Source of the DNA: Leptotrichia hongkongensis
GTDB lineage: Bacteria > Fusobacteriota > Fusobacteriia > Fusobacteriales > Leptotrichiaceae
NCBI RefSeq assembly: GCF_007990635.1
Contig: NZ_AP019846.1
Location: 1,426,001-1,490,000 of the forward strand
DNA length: 64,000 nucleotides
Direction of reading: 5' to 3'
Position 1 is the first letter of the stretch; each line of letters starts with the position of its first letter. The notes below the pieces were generated by a model. That model had not been told where the DNA came from, did not search any database, and saw only the letters and a list, made by a program, of their open reading frames with translations. Both the position numbers and the translations under genes were made by a program. Below, piece after piece: positions 48,501-56,582 of this stretch.

Positions 48501-48845
48501 GGCAGTTTTAGGTATGTCGAGTTTTTCTCCAGCAATGTTATATGCGAAAATGTCTAATTTTGAATTAGGAATCGCGCTAAGATTTATTTTTGGAAATCTC
48601 GCATCTGTGCTTATTGACGGTGTCGACGGATTGGGACCTGCTGGGTTAGATGGAGCGCCTGGAAAAATTGGTGAAGATGGATTTGAAACTGTCGGATTTC
48701 CAGAACCTTTACCATTTCCACCTCCGCTATTTCTGCTAGTTCCACCAATTCCTGTTTTTAATCCACCTTTACCATTATTACTTGTACAACTTAGTAAAGC
48801 AAGCAATGATATTGCAAGCAGCATTAATTTTTTATTTTTTTTCAT
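45597..48845 (-). CDS. Autotransporter with lipoprotein-type signal peptide
   Basis: Large surface protein (1082 residues) that carries its own outer-membrane pore. The N-terminus MKKNKKLMLLAISLLALLSC has a lipobox with Cys20, then a Gly/Ser/Pro linker. Residues about 280-640 are a beta-helix-like passenger with recurring N-G-I/K-G-x-N-S-x-G-M/I-Y segments (KGSNSIGAYG, ENSTGMYM, DKSIGIYAG, KDSIGMAG, KDGGIGMYLANGSKG). The last 270 residues form the barrel domain, closing with GVGLGVSF and a terminal Phe as usual for outer-membrane barrels. It has its own strong promoter and terminator. Adhesion or interaction with host or other oral bacteria is likely but not shown. Confidence 0.93.
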   Translation of the reverse strand: MKKNKKLMLLAISLLALLSCTSNNGKGGLKTGIGGTSRNSGGGNGKGSGNPTVSNPSSPIFPGAPSNPAGPNPSTPSISTDARFPKINLSAIPNSKLDIFAYNIAGEKLDIPKTASRNHYEVKDREVGFYLNRSATKPLTIAVPTTMDVKAGGGAMAFFEGNSVYSGNTHFFTDPQEAVKHYFTKLINNADKLTFNMEPNSYLFVLKGVEVELSKTDVSNLLAKIPANQRPTINGTGYKLVKFDNSRLFVDKDVNLDDPNDLYNKVDVTNSTFTINSGKTITGTKDNQIGIKGLYGFEYEFVPNDMNYNRGTIDMKGSNSIGAYGTASNFDNRGKISVGKNSVAIYWSAESEFDYGLLGPSAPIPHNSARNDGDILLGENSTGMYMDKPYFDNKGFITNLSNGKIESTAPNVIGMWSNVRNQKKDPAASDTPQDVIGSVGEINLYGDKSIGIYAGGDGAYNVENQKYFGSTGKIRIGDSSDRNNPSMGMYSDNPNAKMINNGIIEIGKDSIGMAGINGNTLENKGTISITKDGGIGMYLANGSKGTNSGTITTVGTPKDVIGVVVGKDSEFTNTGKIHIESAGGAGIVIAGGIIKNYGDIEVSGGAVRDRVDNTRTIKVLSSKTKPINGDLGVYVDTLGKTKPIEGLSNLGLQSADLLIGAEATEKTNATEVTVGNDVLDPFNKSIQSSNIANWNVKTGSLVWEADSEIKNNKVEKVTLKKQSYAKFADSETSTEVANGLDEKYTGTAADSKDKQVFNYLNTLSDRKALARTYREINGSQYINVQQRIAQTDNILDSKLSALQKENANKSGHHVSTFFNRDKHEARTPELADSNSSAYGISYLFNNADAKQGIYAGTVINNFKFKDSGKSKENVTMFKLGAYKTFDLNNLDWTLSGDGFVSKNDMKRRFVIGNNVYENKANYNAYGFVIKNELGKTFQVGENVTVKPYAGLKLGYGKFSKIKEKDGTLNMEVKGSNYYSVKPSAGVEVGYSAPITENTKFKASLGLGYEHELGKVESKANEAKFTNTSAKINLKGAKYERRGNFKSDLKVGFEAGNFNFTVNGGYDTKDKNSHVGVGLGVSF

Positions 48846-48923
48846 AATAATCCTCTCCTTTAAAGAATTTGTATACTAAAATTTTATAACAGTAAATTAA
48901 ATTCTGTTATTTTATATATTCTA

Positions 48924-48951
48924 ATTATAACTCGTATTCCCAAAAAGTCAA
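48924..48951 (-). promoter_or_regulatory. Promoter of the autotransporter gene
   Basis: Minus-strand TTGACT, 16-base spacer, TATAAT: one of the best promoters in the window. The leader then contains a 7-base hairpin (ATAACAG/CTGTTAT) before the ribosome binding site. Confidence 0.75.
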
Positions 48952-49035
48952 TAGATTATTATACAAAATTTTAAAGTAAATAATTTTCTGTTTTAAATAT
49001 GTTTGAAAATTATTGAAGCTGATATCTTTCTATAT

Positions 49036-49064
49036 TTGATTTTTTTTCATTTTAAGTATATAAT
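49036..49064 (+). promoter_or_regulatory. Promoter of dus
   Basis: TTGATT, 17-base spacer, TATAAT, about 25 bases before the start codon and divergent from the autotransporter promoter. Confidence 0.7.
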
Positions 49065-49089
49065 GTAAAATAAAAAAATAGGAGAAAAA

Positions 49090-50055
49090 ATGAAAATATA
49101 TACTGCCCCAATGGCCGGAACTACTGATTATTCCTTTAGAAAAATACTTCAAAAATTTAAGCCAGATTTTTTGTTTACAGAAATGGTAAATGCTAATTTA
49201 CTGAATCGTGAGGATGATACTACAATAGATGAACTTTTAAAGTGTGATGATAAACAACAAACTGGAACACAAATTTTTGGTGGAGATAAGGATGAACTAG
49301 TTTCAGGAATCTTAAAACTAAAAAATCTAGGATTTAAAAAAATTAATATAAATATGGGGTGTCCACAGCCTAAAATTATAAAAAATAGGGCAGGCTCGGC
49401 TCTTCTTGAAAATTATGACTTAGTTGATCAGGTTCTTTTGGAAACACAAAATATTGATGCTGAAATTTCTATAAAAATACGTGTTGGCTATAAAGATTTT
49501 GACAATCCTGAAATATTTTTGAATTTGGCAAATAAGCATAATCTTGATTTTATCTGTGTGCATGGACGAACTCAAAAACAAATGTATTCTGGAACTGCCA
49601 ACTGGGAAATTGTTGAAAAACTAAGTAAAATGCCAAGAAATATAAATTTTTTTGGAAATGGCGATTTATTTGAGCCTACCGAGATAAAACGAAAAACATC
49701 CTCCTGCAGTCTTGACGGTATAATACTTTCACGTGGAATAATAGGTAATCCTTGGCTAATTCCACAAACAAGGGAATTTTTACAGATTGGAAAAATAAAC
49801 ACTATTCAAACTTTTGATGAAACAAAATCACTTGTTTTGGAACATCTGCAAAATATTGTGAAACATAAAGGCGAGATGAAAGCTGTGCTTGAAATAAACA
49901 AATTTTTACGTCCATATTTTCAAAAATTTTGGGATAAAAATTTAGATAGAAATAGTGAATTCACAGTAATTGAGAACTTTTATAATGAAAATCTGAAAAC
50001 AGATATTGATAAGATTATTTTGGAAAAAGAATTTTTGAAAAATAAAGATGATTAA
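49090..50055 (+). CDS. dus: tRNA-dihydrouridine synthase
   Basis: FMN enzyme that reduces uridines in the tRNA D-loop. Starts IYTAPMAGTTDYSFRKI, the FMN-binding strand. INMGCPQPKI contains the catalytic Cys91; ISIKIRVGYKD and VHGRTQKQMYSG are substrate and flavin contacts, and FFGNGDLF is the phosphate strand. 321 residues fits the DusB-like group of Firmicutes and Fusobacteria; which uridine is modified cannot be read. AGGAGAAAAA precedes the ATG. Confidence 0.95.
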   Translation: MKIYTAPMAGTTDYSFRKILQKFKPDFLFTEMVNANLLNREDDTTIDELLKCDDKQQTGTQIFGGDKDELVSGILKLKNLGFKKININMGCPQPKIIKNRAGSALLENYDLVDQVLLETQNIDAEISIKIRVGYKDFDNPEIFLNLANKHNLDFICVHGRTQKQMYSGTANWEIVEKLSKMPRNINFFGNGDLFEPTEIKRKTSSCSLDGIILSRGIIGNPWLIPQTREFLQIGKINTIQTFDETKSLVLEHLQNIVKHKGEMKAVLEINKFLRPYFQKFWDKNLDRNSEFTVIENFYNENLKTDIDKIILEKEFLKNKDD

Positions 50056-50078
50056 AATGTTGTAAATAAGTTTTTTTA

Positions 50079-50136
50079 TTGAAATTCTTAATAAAAAGGG
50101 TATAATCACAGTTGAAAGTTAACTGTGATTTTTTTG
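50079..50136 (+). promoter_or_regulatory. Promoter overlapped by a perfect dyad before yhcH
   Basis: TTGAAA (50079-50084), 16-base spacer, TATAAT (50101-50106). A perfect 10-base inverted repeat, AATCACAGTT/AACTGTGATT at 50104-50113 and 50121-50130, begins inside the -10 box and is followed by TTTTTTT. It can serve as the dus terminator, and its position over the transcription start also suits a repressor operator. Confidence 0.6.
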
Positions 50137-50152
50137 AAGGAGAGTGCAAGAA

Positions 50153-50643
50153 ATGATTATTACAAATGTGAACAATGAAATTCAAAACAAGAGTTTAGCA
50201 AAGGATATTCGATTTTGTATTGAATTTGCCAAAAAAATGAAAATAAAATTTTATCGCTTGTAAATGGAAGTTATGATGTTGGTTATAACAATATCAAAAT
50301 GAATCTTGGAAAATATTTTACGAAAAGTGAAAATGAGAAATTTTGGGAAAGTCACAAAAAATATTTGGATGTACAGATTATGATTAATGGAACTGAAAAA
50401 GTCGCAATTAATGATATTCGAGACATGGAAGTCAAGAGCTTTGATGAAGAGAAGGATCTTACAATTTTAGAAGGTGACAAAGCATTTGATATAATTATGA
50501 AAACTGGAGATGTTCTTGTATTTTTTCCAAATGATGTTCACAAGCCTGAACTTAATGTTTCTGAAAATGATGATTCTGGGAATATAAGAAAAATTGTTAC
50601 AAAAGTTGTTTTTAAAATTGAAATCAACAAAATGAATATTTAA
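50153..50643 (+). pseudogene. YhcH/YjgK/YiaL-family protein, one frameshift
   Basis: Single-domain cupin-like protein of the family found with sialic-acid and amino-sugar genes; it is proposed to act on sugar anomers or 2-keto sugars. The 5' part (ATG behind AAGGAG) reads MIITNVNNEIQNKSLAKDIR and hits a stop after an A7 run at 50231-50237. Adding one A joins it to the long second part starting about 50299, with KYLDVQIMINGTEKV and VFFPNDVHKPEL, the metal-binding core. The repaired gene has 164 codons, the family norm. Conservation on both sides suggests a sequencing error or very recent mutation. Confidence 0.8.
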
Positions 50644-50689
50644 AATAAAACTTTATAACTAAAGAAAATAATAAAAAAGGAGTTTAAAG

Positions 50690-51652
50690 ATGTATTTTCC
50701 AGAGCCATTGAAACAAGGAGATAAAGTGTTTTTAGTTTGCACTTCTTCGCCTATTTTTGCAGAAGATATTGAAAAATGTAAGGAAACTGTGAAAAACTTA
50801 GGTTTTGAGCCAGTCTTAGGGAAAAGTATTTTTGAGAATATTGGAGGATATATGGCGGGAACGCCTGAAATTAGGGTAAAAGATTTACACAAGGCTTTTT
50901 CTGATGATGAAATTAAAGGAATTTTTTGTGTGAAGGGGGGATTTAGCGCTTCGCAACTTTTGGATAAGCTGGACTATGAATTGATAAAGAAAAATCCTAA
51001 AGTTTTTGTAGGTTATAGCGATGTTACAAATTTGAGTATTTCTTTTAATCAGAAGTGTAATTTGGGAGTTTTTCACGGTCCTATGATAAAGTCGAATATG
51101 TTTAATGATTTTAATGAGTTTACAAAAAAATCTTTTTTTAATGCCTTGGATAAGAAAAAAGGTGAAAAATGGTTATTTAAAAATCCAATAGATGAAAAAA
51201 CTGGAACAGAAAAAGAAACTTCACTTCTGTATAAAAAAGATTTTGAAAATAAAAAAATAAACGGCGAATTAACTGGTGGAAATCTTTCAATAATTGTTAC
51301 AACTTTAGGAACAGATTATGAAATTGATACAAAAGGAAAAATATTTTTTATTGAAGAAATCGAAGAAGAAATCAGCAGAATTGACAGAATGATGACACAT
51401 TTGAAATATGCTGGAAAATTTGAAGACTGTAATGCGGTTTTGTTAGGTAATTTTGCAGGCTGTGAGAATACTTATGGGAAAAATTATGAGTTAATGGACT
51501 TTTTAAAAAATTTTTTCAAGGATTATGAAAAGCCTGTCATTTATGGACTTGAAAGTGGACATGAAAAACCTGACTTGGTAACAATGCCGATGGGAGCAAA
51601 ATGTACTTTGAAGATTAATGAAAATATAAATGAAATTTATTTTGAAAAATAG
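50690..51652 (+). CDS. LD-carboxypeptidase (peptidase S66)
   Basis: Cytoplasmic serine peptidase that removes the terminal D-Ala from muropeptide tetrapeptides (LdcA), or detoxifies microcin C-type compounds (MccF). KQGDKVFLVCTSSPI opens the family domain. The nucleophile is Ser110 in FVGYSDVTNL, with Glu in FFIEEIEEE and His in LESGHEKPDL completing the Ser-Glu-His triad. 320 residues, standard. GGAG stands before the ATG. The dipeptidase and gamma-glutamyl hydrolase downstream favour cell-wall peptide recycling over microcin immunity. Confidence 0.92.
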   Translation: MYFPEPLKQGDKVFLVCTSSPIFAEDIEKCKETVKNLGFEPVLGKSIFENIGGYMAGTPEIRVKDLHKAFSDDEIKGIFCVKGGFSASQLLDKLDYELIKKNPKVFVGYSDVTNLSISFNQKCNLGVFHGPMIKSNMFNDFNEFTKKSFFNALDKKKGEKWLFKNPIDEKTGTEKETSLLYKKDFENKKINGELTGGNLSIIVTTLGTDYEIDTKGKIFFIEEIEEEISRIDRMMTHLKYAGKFEDCNAVLLGNFAGCENTYGKNYELMDFLKNFFKDYEKPVIYGLESGHEKPDLVTMPMGAKCTLKINENINEIYFEK

Positions 51653-51703
51653 AAGTACAGAAAATAGTATAAATAAATTTACATAGAAAGAAGGAAAAAA
51701 TCA

Positions 51704-52687
51704 ATGTTTTTTGATATGCATGCAGATGTGTGGACAGATAATTTCTGGGAATATCAGAAGGGAAATAAGGATATTATCAGAAATAAATACAAGGAAAAAT
51801 TCTTGAAAGGAGGACTTTCTGGAGGAATTTTTGTTATTTATTTGAATGTGAATGAAGTGGAGAATACTGAAGAATATTTTTTTGCAGATTTGCGAGCAAT
51901 GACTGAGGAATTGTATCACGCAAGAGATTTGATAAAGGTTATAAAAGAGCCATCTGATTTTAAAATTTTTGAAAATTGGGAAAATGTTAAGGAAGAAGAT
52001 AAAAAGTTTGGTGTTATGCTTGGGATAGAAGGGCTTCCAGGGATTGGAGATAAACTTGACTATATTTATTTATTAAATCAGCTTGGTGTGCGACATATTG
52101 GAATGACTTGGAATGAAACAAACGCTTTTGCAACAGGTCAGAGCGGAGATAAAAACAGGGGATTGACTTCACTTGGAATTGATGCTGTGAGAATAATCAA
52201 TGAGTTGGGAATCCTGCTTGATGTTTCGCATGCCAACGATAAAACATTCTGGGATATTGCCAAACATTCCAAAAAGCCTTTTTTTGCTTCACATTCTAAT
52301 GCCAGAAGCCTTTGTCCGTCAATGAGGAACTTGACTGATGATCAAATTTTATGTATCGGTGAGCGTGGAGGAATGGTTGGAATGAACAGTTACCACAATT
52401 TTGTCAGTCAAAATGAAAATGAGAAAAATTTGGAAATGCTTTTAAATCATTTAGAGTATGTAGCTGAAAAAATTGGACTGGATAAAGTTGGATTTGGACT
52501 TGACTTTGCGGAATATTATACTCCAGAAGGAGAAGAAGCTGACGGACTTCTTGGTCTTCACGATGTTACAGAGTTAGGAAATGTTAAGAACGCCTTGAAA
52601 AAAAGAGGATATTCCGAAAATGAGATTGAGATGGTAACTTATAAAAATTTTATTGACTTTTTTGGAAGAGTGAGAAATTCCAAATAA
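51704..52687 (+). CDS. Membrane-dipeptidase-type (M19) dipeptidase
   Basis: Zinc dipeptidase that often accepts D-amino acids at the C-terminal side. Begins with FDMHADVWTD (His6-x-Asp8 metal ligands). The bridging Glu is in LGIEGLPGIGD near residue 110. HASHSNARSLCPSMRNLTD-like FASHSNARSLCPSMRN and GFGLDFAEYYTPEG are further signature segments. No signal peptide, so cytoplasmic. 327 residues, normal. In this operon it could cleave D-Ala-containing dipeptides released from wall peptides. Confidence 0.93.
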   Translation: MFFDMHADVWTDNFWEYQKGNKDIIRNKYKEKFLKGGLSGGIFVIYLNVNEVENTEEYFFADLRAMTEELYHARDLIKVIKEPSDFKIFENWENVKEEDKKFGVMLGIEGLPGIGDKLDYIYLLNQLGVRHIGMTWNETNAFATGQSGDKNRGLTSLGIDAVRIINELGILLDVSHANDKTFWDIAKHSKKPFFASHSNARSLCPSMRNLTDDQILCIGERGGMVGMNSYHNFVSQNENEKNLEMLLNHLEYVAEKIGLDKVGFGLDFAEYYTPEGEEADGLLGLHDVTELGNVKNALKKRGYSENEIEMVTYKNFIDFFGRVRNSK

Positions 52688-52727
52688 AAAATAATAGTAA
52701 AATTGAGAAAAGAAAGGAACTTAATAA

Positions 52728-53456
52728 ATGAACAATAAAAGAAAACCAATTATAGGAATTACTACTTCGCTGGAATTAAACCCGAACAGACTAAATGATC
52801 ATAAAACGATAGTTTCTGTGGATTACAGCAAGGCGATTATAAACGCTGGAGGAATACCGTTTATTTTGCCAATAACAGAAAATATGGAAGTTATAAGGGA
52901 TCAAATTCAGCATTTAGATGGTCTTTTGCTTTCTGGAGGAGGAGATCCTGATCCGATTTTATATGGAGAGGACTGTCTGCAGGAAGTTGGGAGCATTACG
53001 CCAGAGCGGGATAAATTTGAGCTTACAATTTTGGATGAGTTTATGAAAACTGGAAAGCCTATTTTTGGGATTTGCCGTGGATTGCAAATTGCAAATATCT
53101 ATTTTGGCGGAAGTTTGTATCAAGATGTAAAATATACGGGAACAACTATTAATCACATGCAAAAGTGGCTTCCTGATCTGCCTACGCACGATATAAATAT
53201 TGAAAAAGATAATATTTTATTTGAAATTTTTGGTGAAAAAACAAGAATCAATTCTTATCATCATCAAATGATAAAAGATTTGGGAAATGATTTGACTTCT
53301 ATTGCAAAAGCAAATGATGGTATAATAGAAGCTTTTCAAAATAAAAATCATAGATTCTTTTACGCAGTACAATGGCATCCTGAAATGATGGCAATTCGTG
53401 GCAATGAGAAAATGCAGAAGATTTTTGATAAATTTATTGAAAGTTGCAATGATTAA
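52728..53456 (+). CDS. Gamma-glutamyl-gamma-aminobutyrate hydrolase-like (class I glutamine amidotransferase fold)
   Basis: Peptidase C26 family. Hydrolyses gamma-glutamyl bonds, as PuuD does in putrescine breakdown. Nucleophile Cys116 in PIFGICRGLQIANIYFGG; His and Glu in AVQWHPEMM near residue 219; LLSGGGDPDPILYGE is the oxyanion-side loop. 242 residues. No other polyamine genes are present. Beside LD-carboxypeptidase and an M19 dipeptidase, a role on gamma-D-glutamyl bonds of peptidoglycan peptides is plausible, but this is inference. Confidence 0.92.
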   Translation: MNNKRKPIIGITTSLELNPNRLNDHKTIVSVDYSKAIINAGGIPFILPITENMEVIRDQIQHLDGLLLSGGGDPDPILYGEDCLQEVGSITPERDKFELTILDEFMKTGKPIFGICRGLQIANIYFGGSLYQDVKYTGTTINHMQKWLPDLPTHDINIEKDNILFEIFGEKTRINSYHHQMIKDLGNDLTSIAKANDGIIEAFQNKNHRFFYAVQWHPEMMAIRGNEKMQKIFDKFIESCND

Positions 53457-53460
53457 TCTC

Positions 53461-53495
53461 TATAAAAAAACAAAAGCTGGCTAAATGTCAGCTTT
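53461..53495 (-). terminator. Terminator between convergent operons
   Basis: AAAGCTG/CAGCTTT stem. On the minus strand it is followed by TGTTTTTTT, so it mainly serves the cation exporter gene; the plus-strand operon also ends within it. Confidence 0.75.
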
Positions 53496-53536
53496 CTCTC
53501 TCATAGTTAAAATTTTCTCACTTTTAAAAGTATGTG

Positions 53537-54457
53537 TTAAAAGTGTGGATTTATTTCAGGATTTTCAATTTGGACTGTCACATGTTCTATTCCATATTCA
53601 TTTTTCAAAAGTTCTACCACATCATTTACAATTTCGTAATCATTTACACCATCATACTCATCAAGTAAAATATGAAATGAGATACTTATATTTTCTTCAG
53701 AAATATTCCATAAATGGAATTCATGAATATCCTTTATTTTATCAATTGTTAAAATTTTAGCATAAATTTCATCGATATCTAAATCGCTGGGAACAGCTTC
53801 CATTAAAATAAAAAATGCCTCTTTTGAAATTTTTAAACCGCCACTAAAAATAACAATGCTTATAATCACACTTATTATTATGTCAAAAATAACAAGGTTA
53901 GTCAATTTTAAAATAATCGCAGCAATTATAACTCCAACAGAATTTAATGTATCTCCTAAAAAATGCCATAATGCACTTTTTACATTAAGATTATTTTCTT
54001 TTTTCAAACTTTTCATAAGTACAAACATAAGTATTATATTAACCAAAAGTCCGATTACTGCAATTGTAAACATCGTAAAAAAATCAACATGCTCTGGATT
54101 AAAAAGCCGTTTTACAGCTTCAATAACTATTCCGACTGAAATTATCATAAGAGCCAGTCCATTTATGAATGCAGAAATTATCTCAATTCTCAAAAATCCG
54201 TAAGTAAAATTCTTGTTTGGCTTTTTGGCTGAATAAAATACTGCTATAATACTGAATAAAAGTGCAATAACATCCGAAAACATATGAAATGAATCTGAAA
54301 TAAGTGCAAGTGAACCACTAAATATTCCGCCAAATAATTCAACTAAAGCAAAAAATAATGTCAGTAAAATTGAAGTTATTAAAGTTTTCTTTGATTGTGC
54401 CTGATATTTGTAATGCTTTATATGATGGTACTTAAAATCTATTTTTTCTTTATTCAT
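53537..54457 (-). CDS. Cation diffusion facilitator (CDF) metal exporter
   Basis: Inner-membrane proton-driven efflux pump for zinc or related divalent ions. Six membrane helices; metal-binding Asp residues lie in LISDSFHMFSDV (helix 2) and LWHFLGDTLNSVG (helix 5). A cytoplasmic ferredoxin-like C-terminal domain includes IHEFHLWNISEENISISFHI. Ends NPEINPHF. I start at the ATG after GAGAG; a GTG 21 bases upstream gives a longer form. Closest in style to CzcD/ZitB; metal not certain. Confidence 0.92.
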   Translation of the reverse strand: MNKEKIDFKYHHIKHYKYQAQSKKTLITSILLTLFFALVELFGGIFSGSLALISDSFHMFSDVIALLFSIIAVFYSAKKPNKNFTYGFLRIEIISAFINGLALMIISVGIVIEAVKRLFNPEHVDFFTMFTIAVIGLLVNIILMFVLMKSLKKENNLNVKSALWHFLGDTLNSVGVIIAAIILKLTNLVIFDIIISVIISIVIFSGGLKISKEAFFILMEAVPSDLDIDEIYAKILTIDKIKDIHEFHLWNISEENISISFHILLDEYDGVNDYEIVNDVVELLKNEYGIEHVTVQIENPEINPHF

Positions 54458-54589
54458 CTTATCTTTCTCTCTTTCCACTAAAAATATTTAATCTATTTTT
54501 ATTATATAATAGGAGTTTTTTTATTTCAACAACATAATTTTATTTTATAGCAAAACTATTTTGAAATCTTAAAATTATTTTTAATACTG

Positions 54590-54618
54590 TTGCAGATTGC
54601 AATTTTGTATGGTAAACT
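54590..54618 (+). promoter_or_regulatory. Promoter of the TPR-DUF4037 cluster
   Basis: TTGCAG, 17-base spacer, TAAACT, about 90 bases ahead of the TPR gene. A weak copy of the short interspersed repeat lies just upstream at 54541-54577. Confidence 0.5.
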
Positions 54619-54709
54619 TTTGTTAGAAATAATAATTAAAATAGATTCAAATCATACTTTTATAACATAAAAATTAAGTAATAAAGTTAATATAAAGGAG
54701 AAATATAAA

Positions 54710-55540
54710 ATGTCAAATATATTTGAAAAAAAAATTAGAATAAATGAATTAACAAACTTAAGAAAAGAACTTATGCAACAGGGAAATGTTGTGGAAGAGG
54801 TTAAAGTATTAAAAGAATTAGCAGAACTTACAGAAGATGTTTTTGGTGAGGAAAGCAATGAAAATATTAAAATTTTGAATGAAGTTGGGGGAACTCTTAA
54901 ATATGTTGGGGAGTTTGACACGGCGAAAGATGCTTTATTAAAGGCACAAGGCTTTATTGAGAAAAAGTATGGCAAAGATAGTATTCCTTATGCGACTTGC
55001 AGCCTTAACCTAGCTGAAGTTTACAGATTTATGAAAAAGTATGATGACATAGAGAATATTTATCTTAATACTATGAAAATTTACGAAAATAACAATTTAC
55101 AGAATGACTATGTTTATGCGAGCGTATGCAATAATTTGGCTTTATTTTATCAGGAGCTTGAAAGATATGAGGAAGCGATTGAGTTGCAGGAAAAAAGTCT
55201 GGAAGTATTGGAAAAAGTTGGAGAAAATCCTATTCAGTATGCAATTACACTAAGTAATCTTGTACAGCCTTACTTGAAGATAAAAAATAAAGAAAAAGCA
55301 GAAGAATACTTGCAAAAATCACTAGAACTTATCGAAAAGGAAGTTGGAAAAACTCATAACTTGTATGCAGCAGTCCTTAACAATATGGCAACTTTTTATT
55401 TTGCAGAAAATGAATATGAAAAAGCATTGGAATTATTTGAGAAAAGTGCTGAAATTTGTGAAAAGACGTTTGGGAAAGAAAGCAATAATTACAAAAATAT
55501 TTTGGAAAATATTGAAGTTGTAAAGGAAAAAATGGTTTAA
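54710..55540 (+). CDS. Tetratricopeptide-repeat protein
   Basis: Cytoplasmic scaffold of about six 42-residue TPR units of the kinesin-light-chain type (for example NNLALFYQELERYEEAIELQEKSLEVLEKVG and NNMATFYFAENEYEKALELFEKSAEI). No enzymatic domain. Translated from an ATG behind AAGGAGAAATATAAA, and followed 22 bases later by the DUF4037 gene. In streptococci and fusobacteria this trio travels together, so it is probably a protein-protein adaptor for DUF4037 and DUF4125. Confidence 0.88.
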   Translation: MSNIFEKKIRINELTNLRKELMQQGNVVEEVKVLKELAELTEDVFGEESNENIKILNEVGGTLKYVGEFDTAKDALLKAQGFIEKKYGKDSIPYATCSLNLAEVYRFMKKYDDIENIYLNTMKIYENNNLQNDYVYASVCNNLALFYQELERYEEAIELQEKSLEVLEKVGENPIQYAITLSNLVQPYLKIKNKEKAEEYLQKSLELIEKEVGKTHNLYAAVLNNMATFYFAENEYEKALELFEKSAEICEKTFGKESNNYKNILENIEVVKEKMV

Positions 55541-55562
55541 ATTTTTGGAATAAGGAGAAAAA

Positions 55563-56516
55563 ATGGATTCAAATAAAATAAAAGGGCTGGAACTTTCAAA
55601 AAGATATTTTGAAGAAGTTTATCTTCCAGTTATAAAAAGTGAATTTCCAGAAGTTTTTGAAAAAATGGCGGCTGGACTTGCGGGGGAAGGTTCGGAATGT
55701 TTTGGATTTGATGATGAGATTTCACAAGATCATGATTTTGGACCATCCTGCTGTATTTGGCTAAGTTCAGAAGATTATGAAAAATATGGATTAAATTTGC
55801 AAAAAAGGCTTAATGAATTGCCAAAGGAATTTTTGGGATTTAGAGCATTGAATGTGAGTGAGTTTGGAGATGGACGGCGGGGTGTCCTTAATATGGATGA
55901 CTGGTTTTTCAAATTTTTGGGAGATGTGAAAGCACCTGATAACTTGTATGATTGGCGATTAATTCCAGAAGAATTGCTTGCAACAGCGGTTAATGGAGAA
56001 ATTTTTATGGATAATTCAGGACAATTCACAAAAATTAGAAATGGTTTGGAAAAATATTTTCCAGAAGATATACGGCTTAACAAAATTGCGACAAGATGTA
56101 TGAAAATGGCACAATCTGGGCAGTATAACTACTTGCGGTGCATGAAAAGAAATGAAATTGTGGCAGCAAGGCTGGCAGAAACTGAATTTATAAATGAGGC
56201 AATACATATAATTTTTTTATTAAATAAAAAATATAAACTTTTTTACAAATGGATGCCAAGAGCCTTAAAAAACTTGAAAATCTTGGGAGAAAAAACTTAT
56301 TTTTTAATTGAAGAACTGGTAAAATTGCCAACTAGTGCAGTTAATCGAAAATTTCAAATTATTGAAGAAATAAGTGCTGATGTAATTACGGAAATGAAAA
56401 ATCAAGATATTGTTCCAAGACAATTAACAAGCGACTTTTTACAGGATTATGGGCCTTTTGTGCAAAATAAAATTCAAGATGAGAAATTAAGAAACTGGAA
56501 TCCTGCGATGGATTAA
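55563..56516 (+). CDS. DUF4037 protein, nucleotidyltransferase-like
   Basis: 317 residues. The N-terminal segment CFGFDDEISQDHDFGPSCC carries the paired Asp pattern of the polymerase-beta nucleotidyltransferase fold, followed by a helical C-terminal domain, as in the DUF4037 family. The substrate is unknown; the fold suggests nucleotide transfer to a protein or small molecule. Ribosome binding site AAGGAGAAAAA. Cotranscribed with the TPR and DUF4125 genes. Confidence 0.88.
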   Translation: MDSNKIKGLELSKRYFEEVYLPVIKSEFPEVFEKMAAGLAGEGSECFGFDDEISQDHDFGPSCCIWLSSEDYEKYGLNLQKRLNELPKEFLGFRALNVSEFGDGRRGVLNMDDWFFKFLGDVKAPDNLYDWRLIPEELLATAVNGEIFMDNSGQFTKIRNGLEKYFPEDIRLNKIATRCMKMAQSGQYNYLRCMKRNEIVAARLAETEFINEAIHIIFLLNKKYKLFYKWMPRALKNLKILGEKTYFLIEELVKLPTSAVNRKFQIIEEISADVITEMKNQDIVPRQLTSDFLQDYGPFVQNKIQDEKLRNWNPAMD

Positions 56517-56582
56517 AATAAAAAATTTTTAAAATAATCAACAAAGTTAAAGAATATTGGATTTAAAATAGGAGAATTGAAA

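Noticed and set aside
48514-48879. Plus-strand ORF with Gly-Pro-rich, collagen-like translation
   Set aside because: It is the antisense of the Gly/Ser/Pro linker of the autotransporter; the composition is a by-product.
49090-53456. dus as part of the wall-peptide operon
   Set aside because: A perfect hairpin with a T-run and a separate promoter lie between dus and yhcH.
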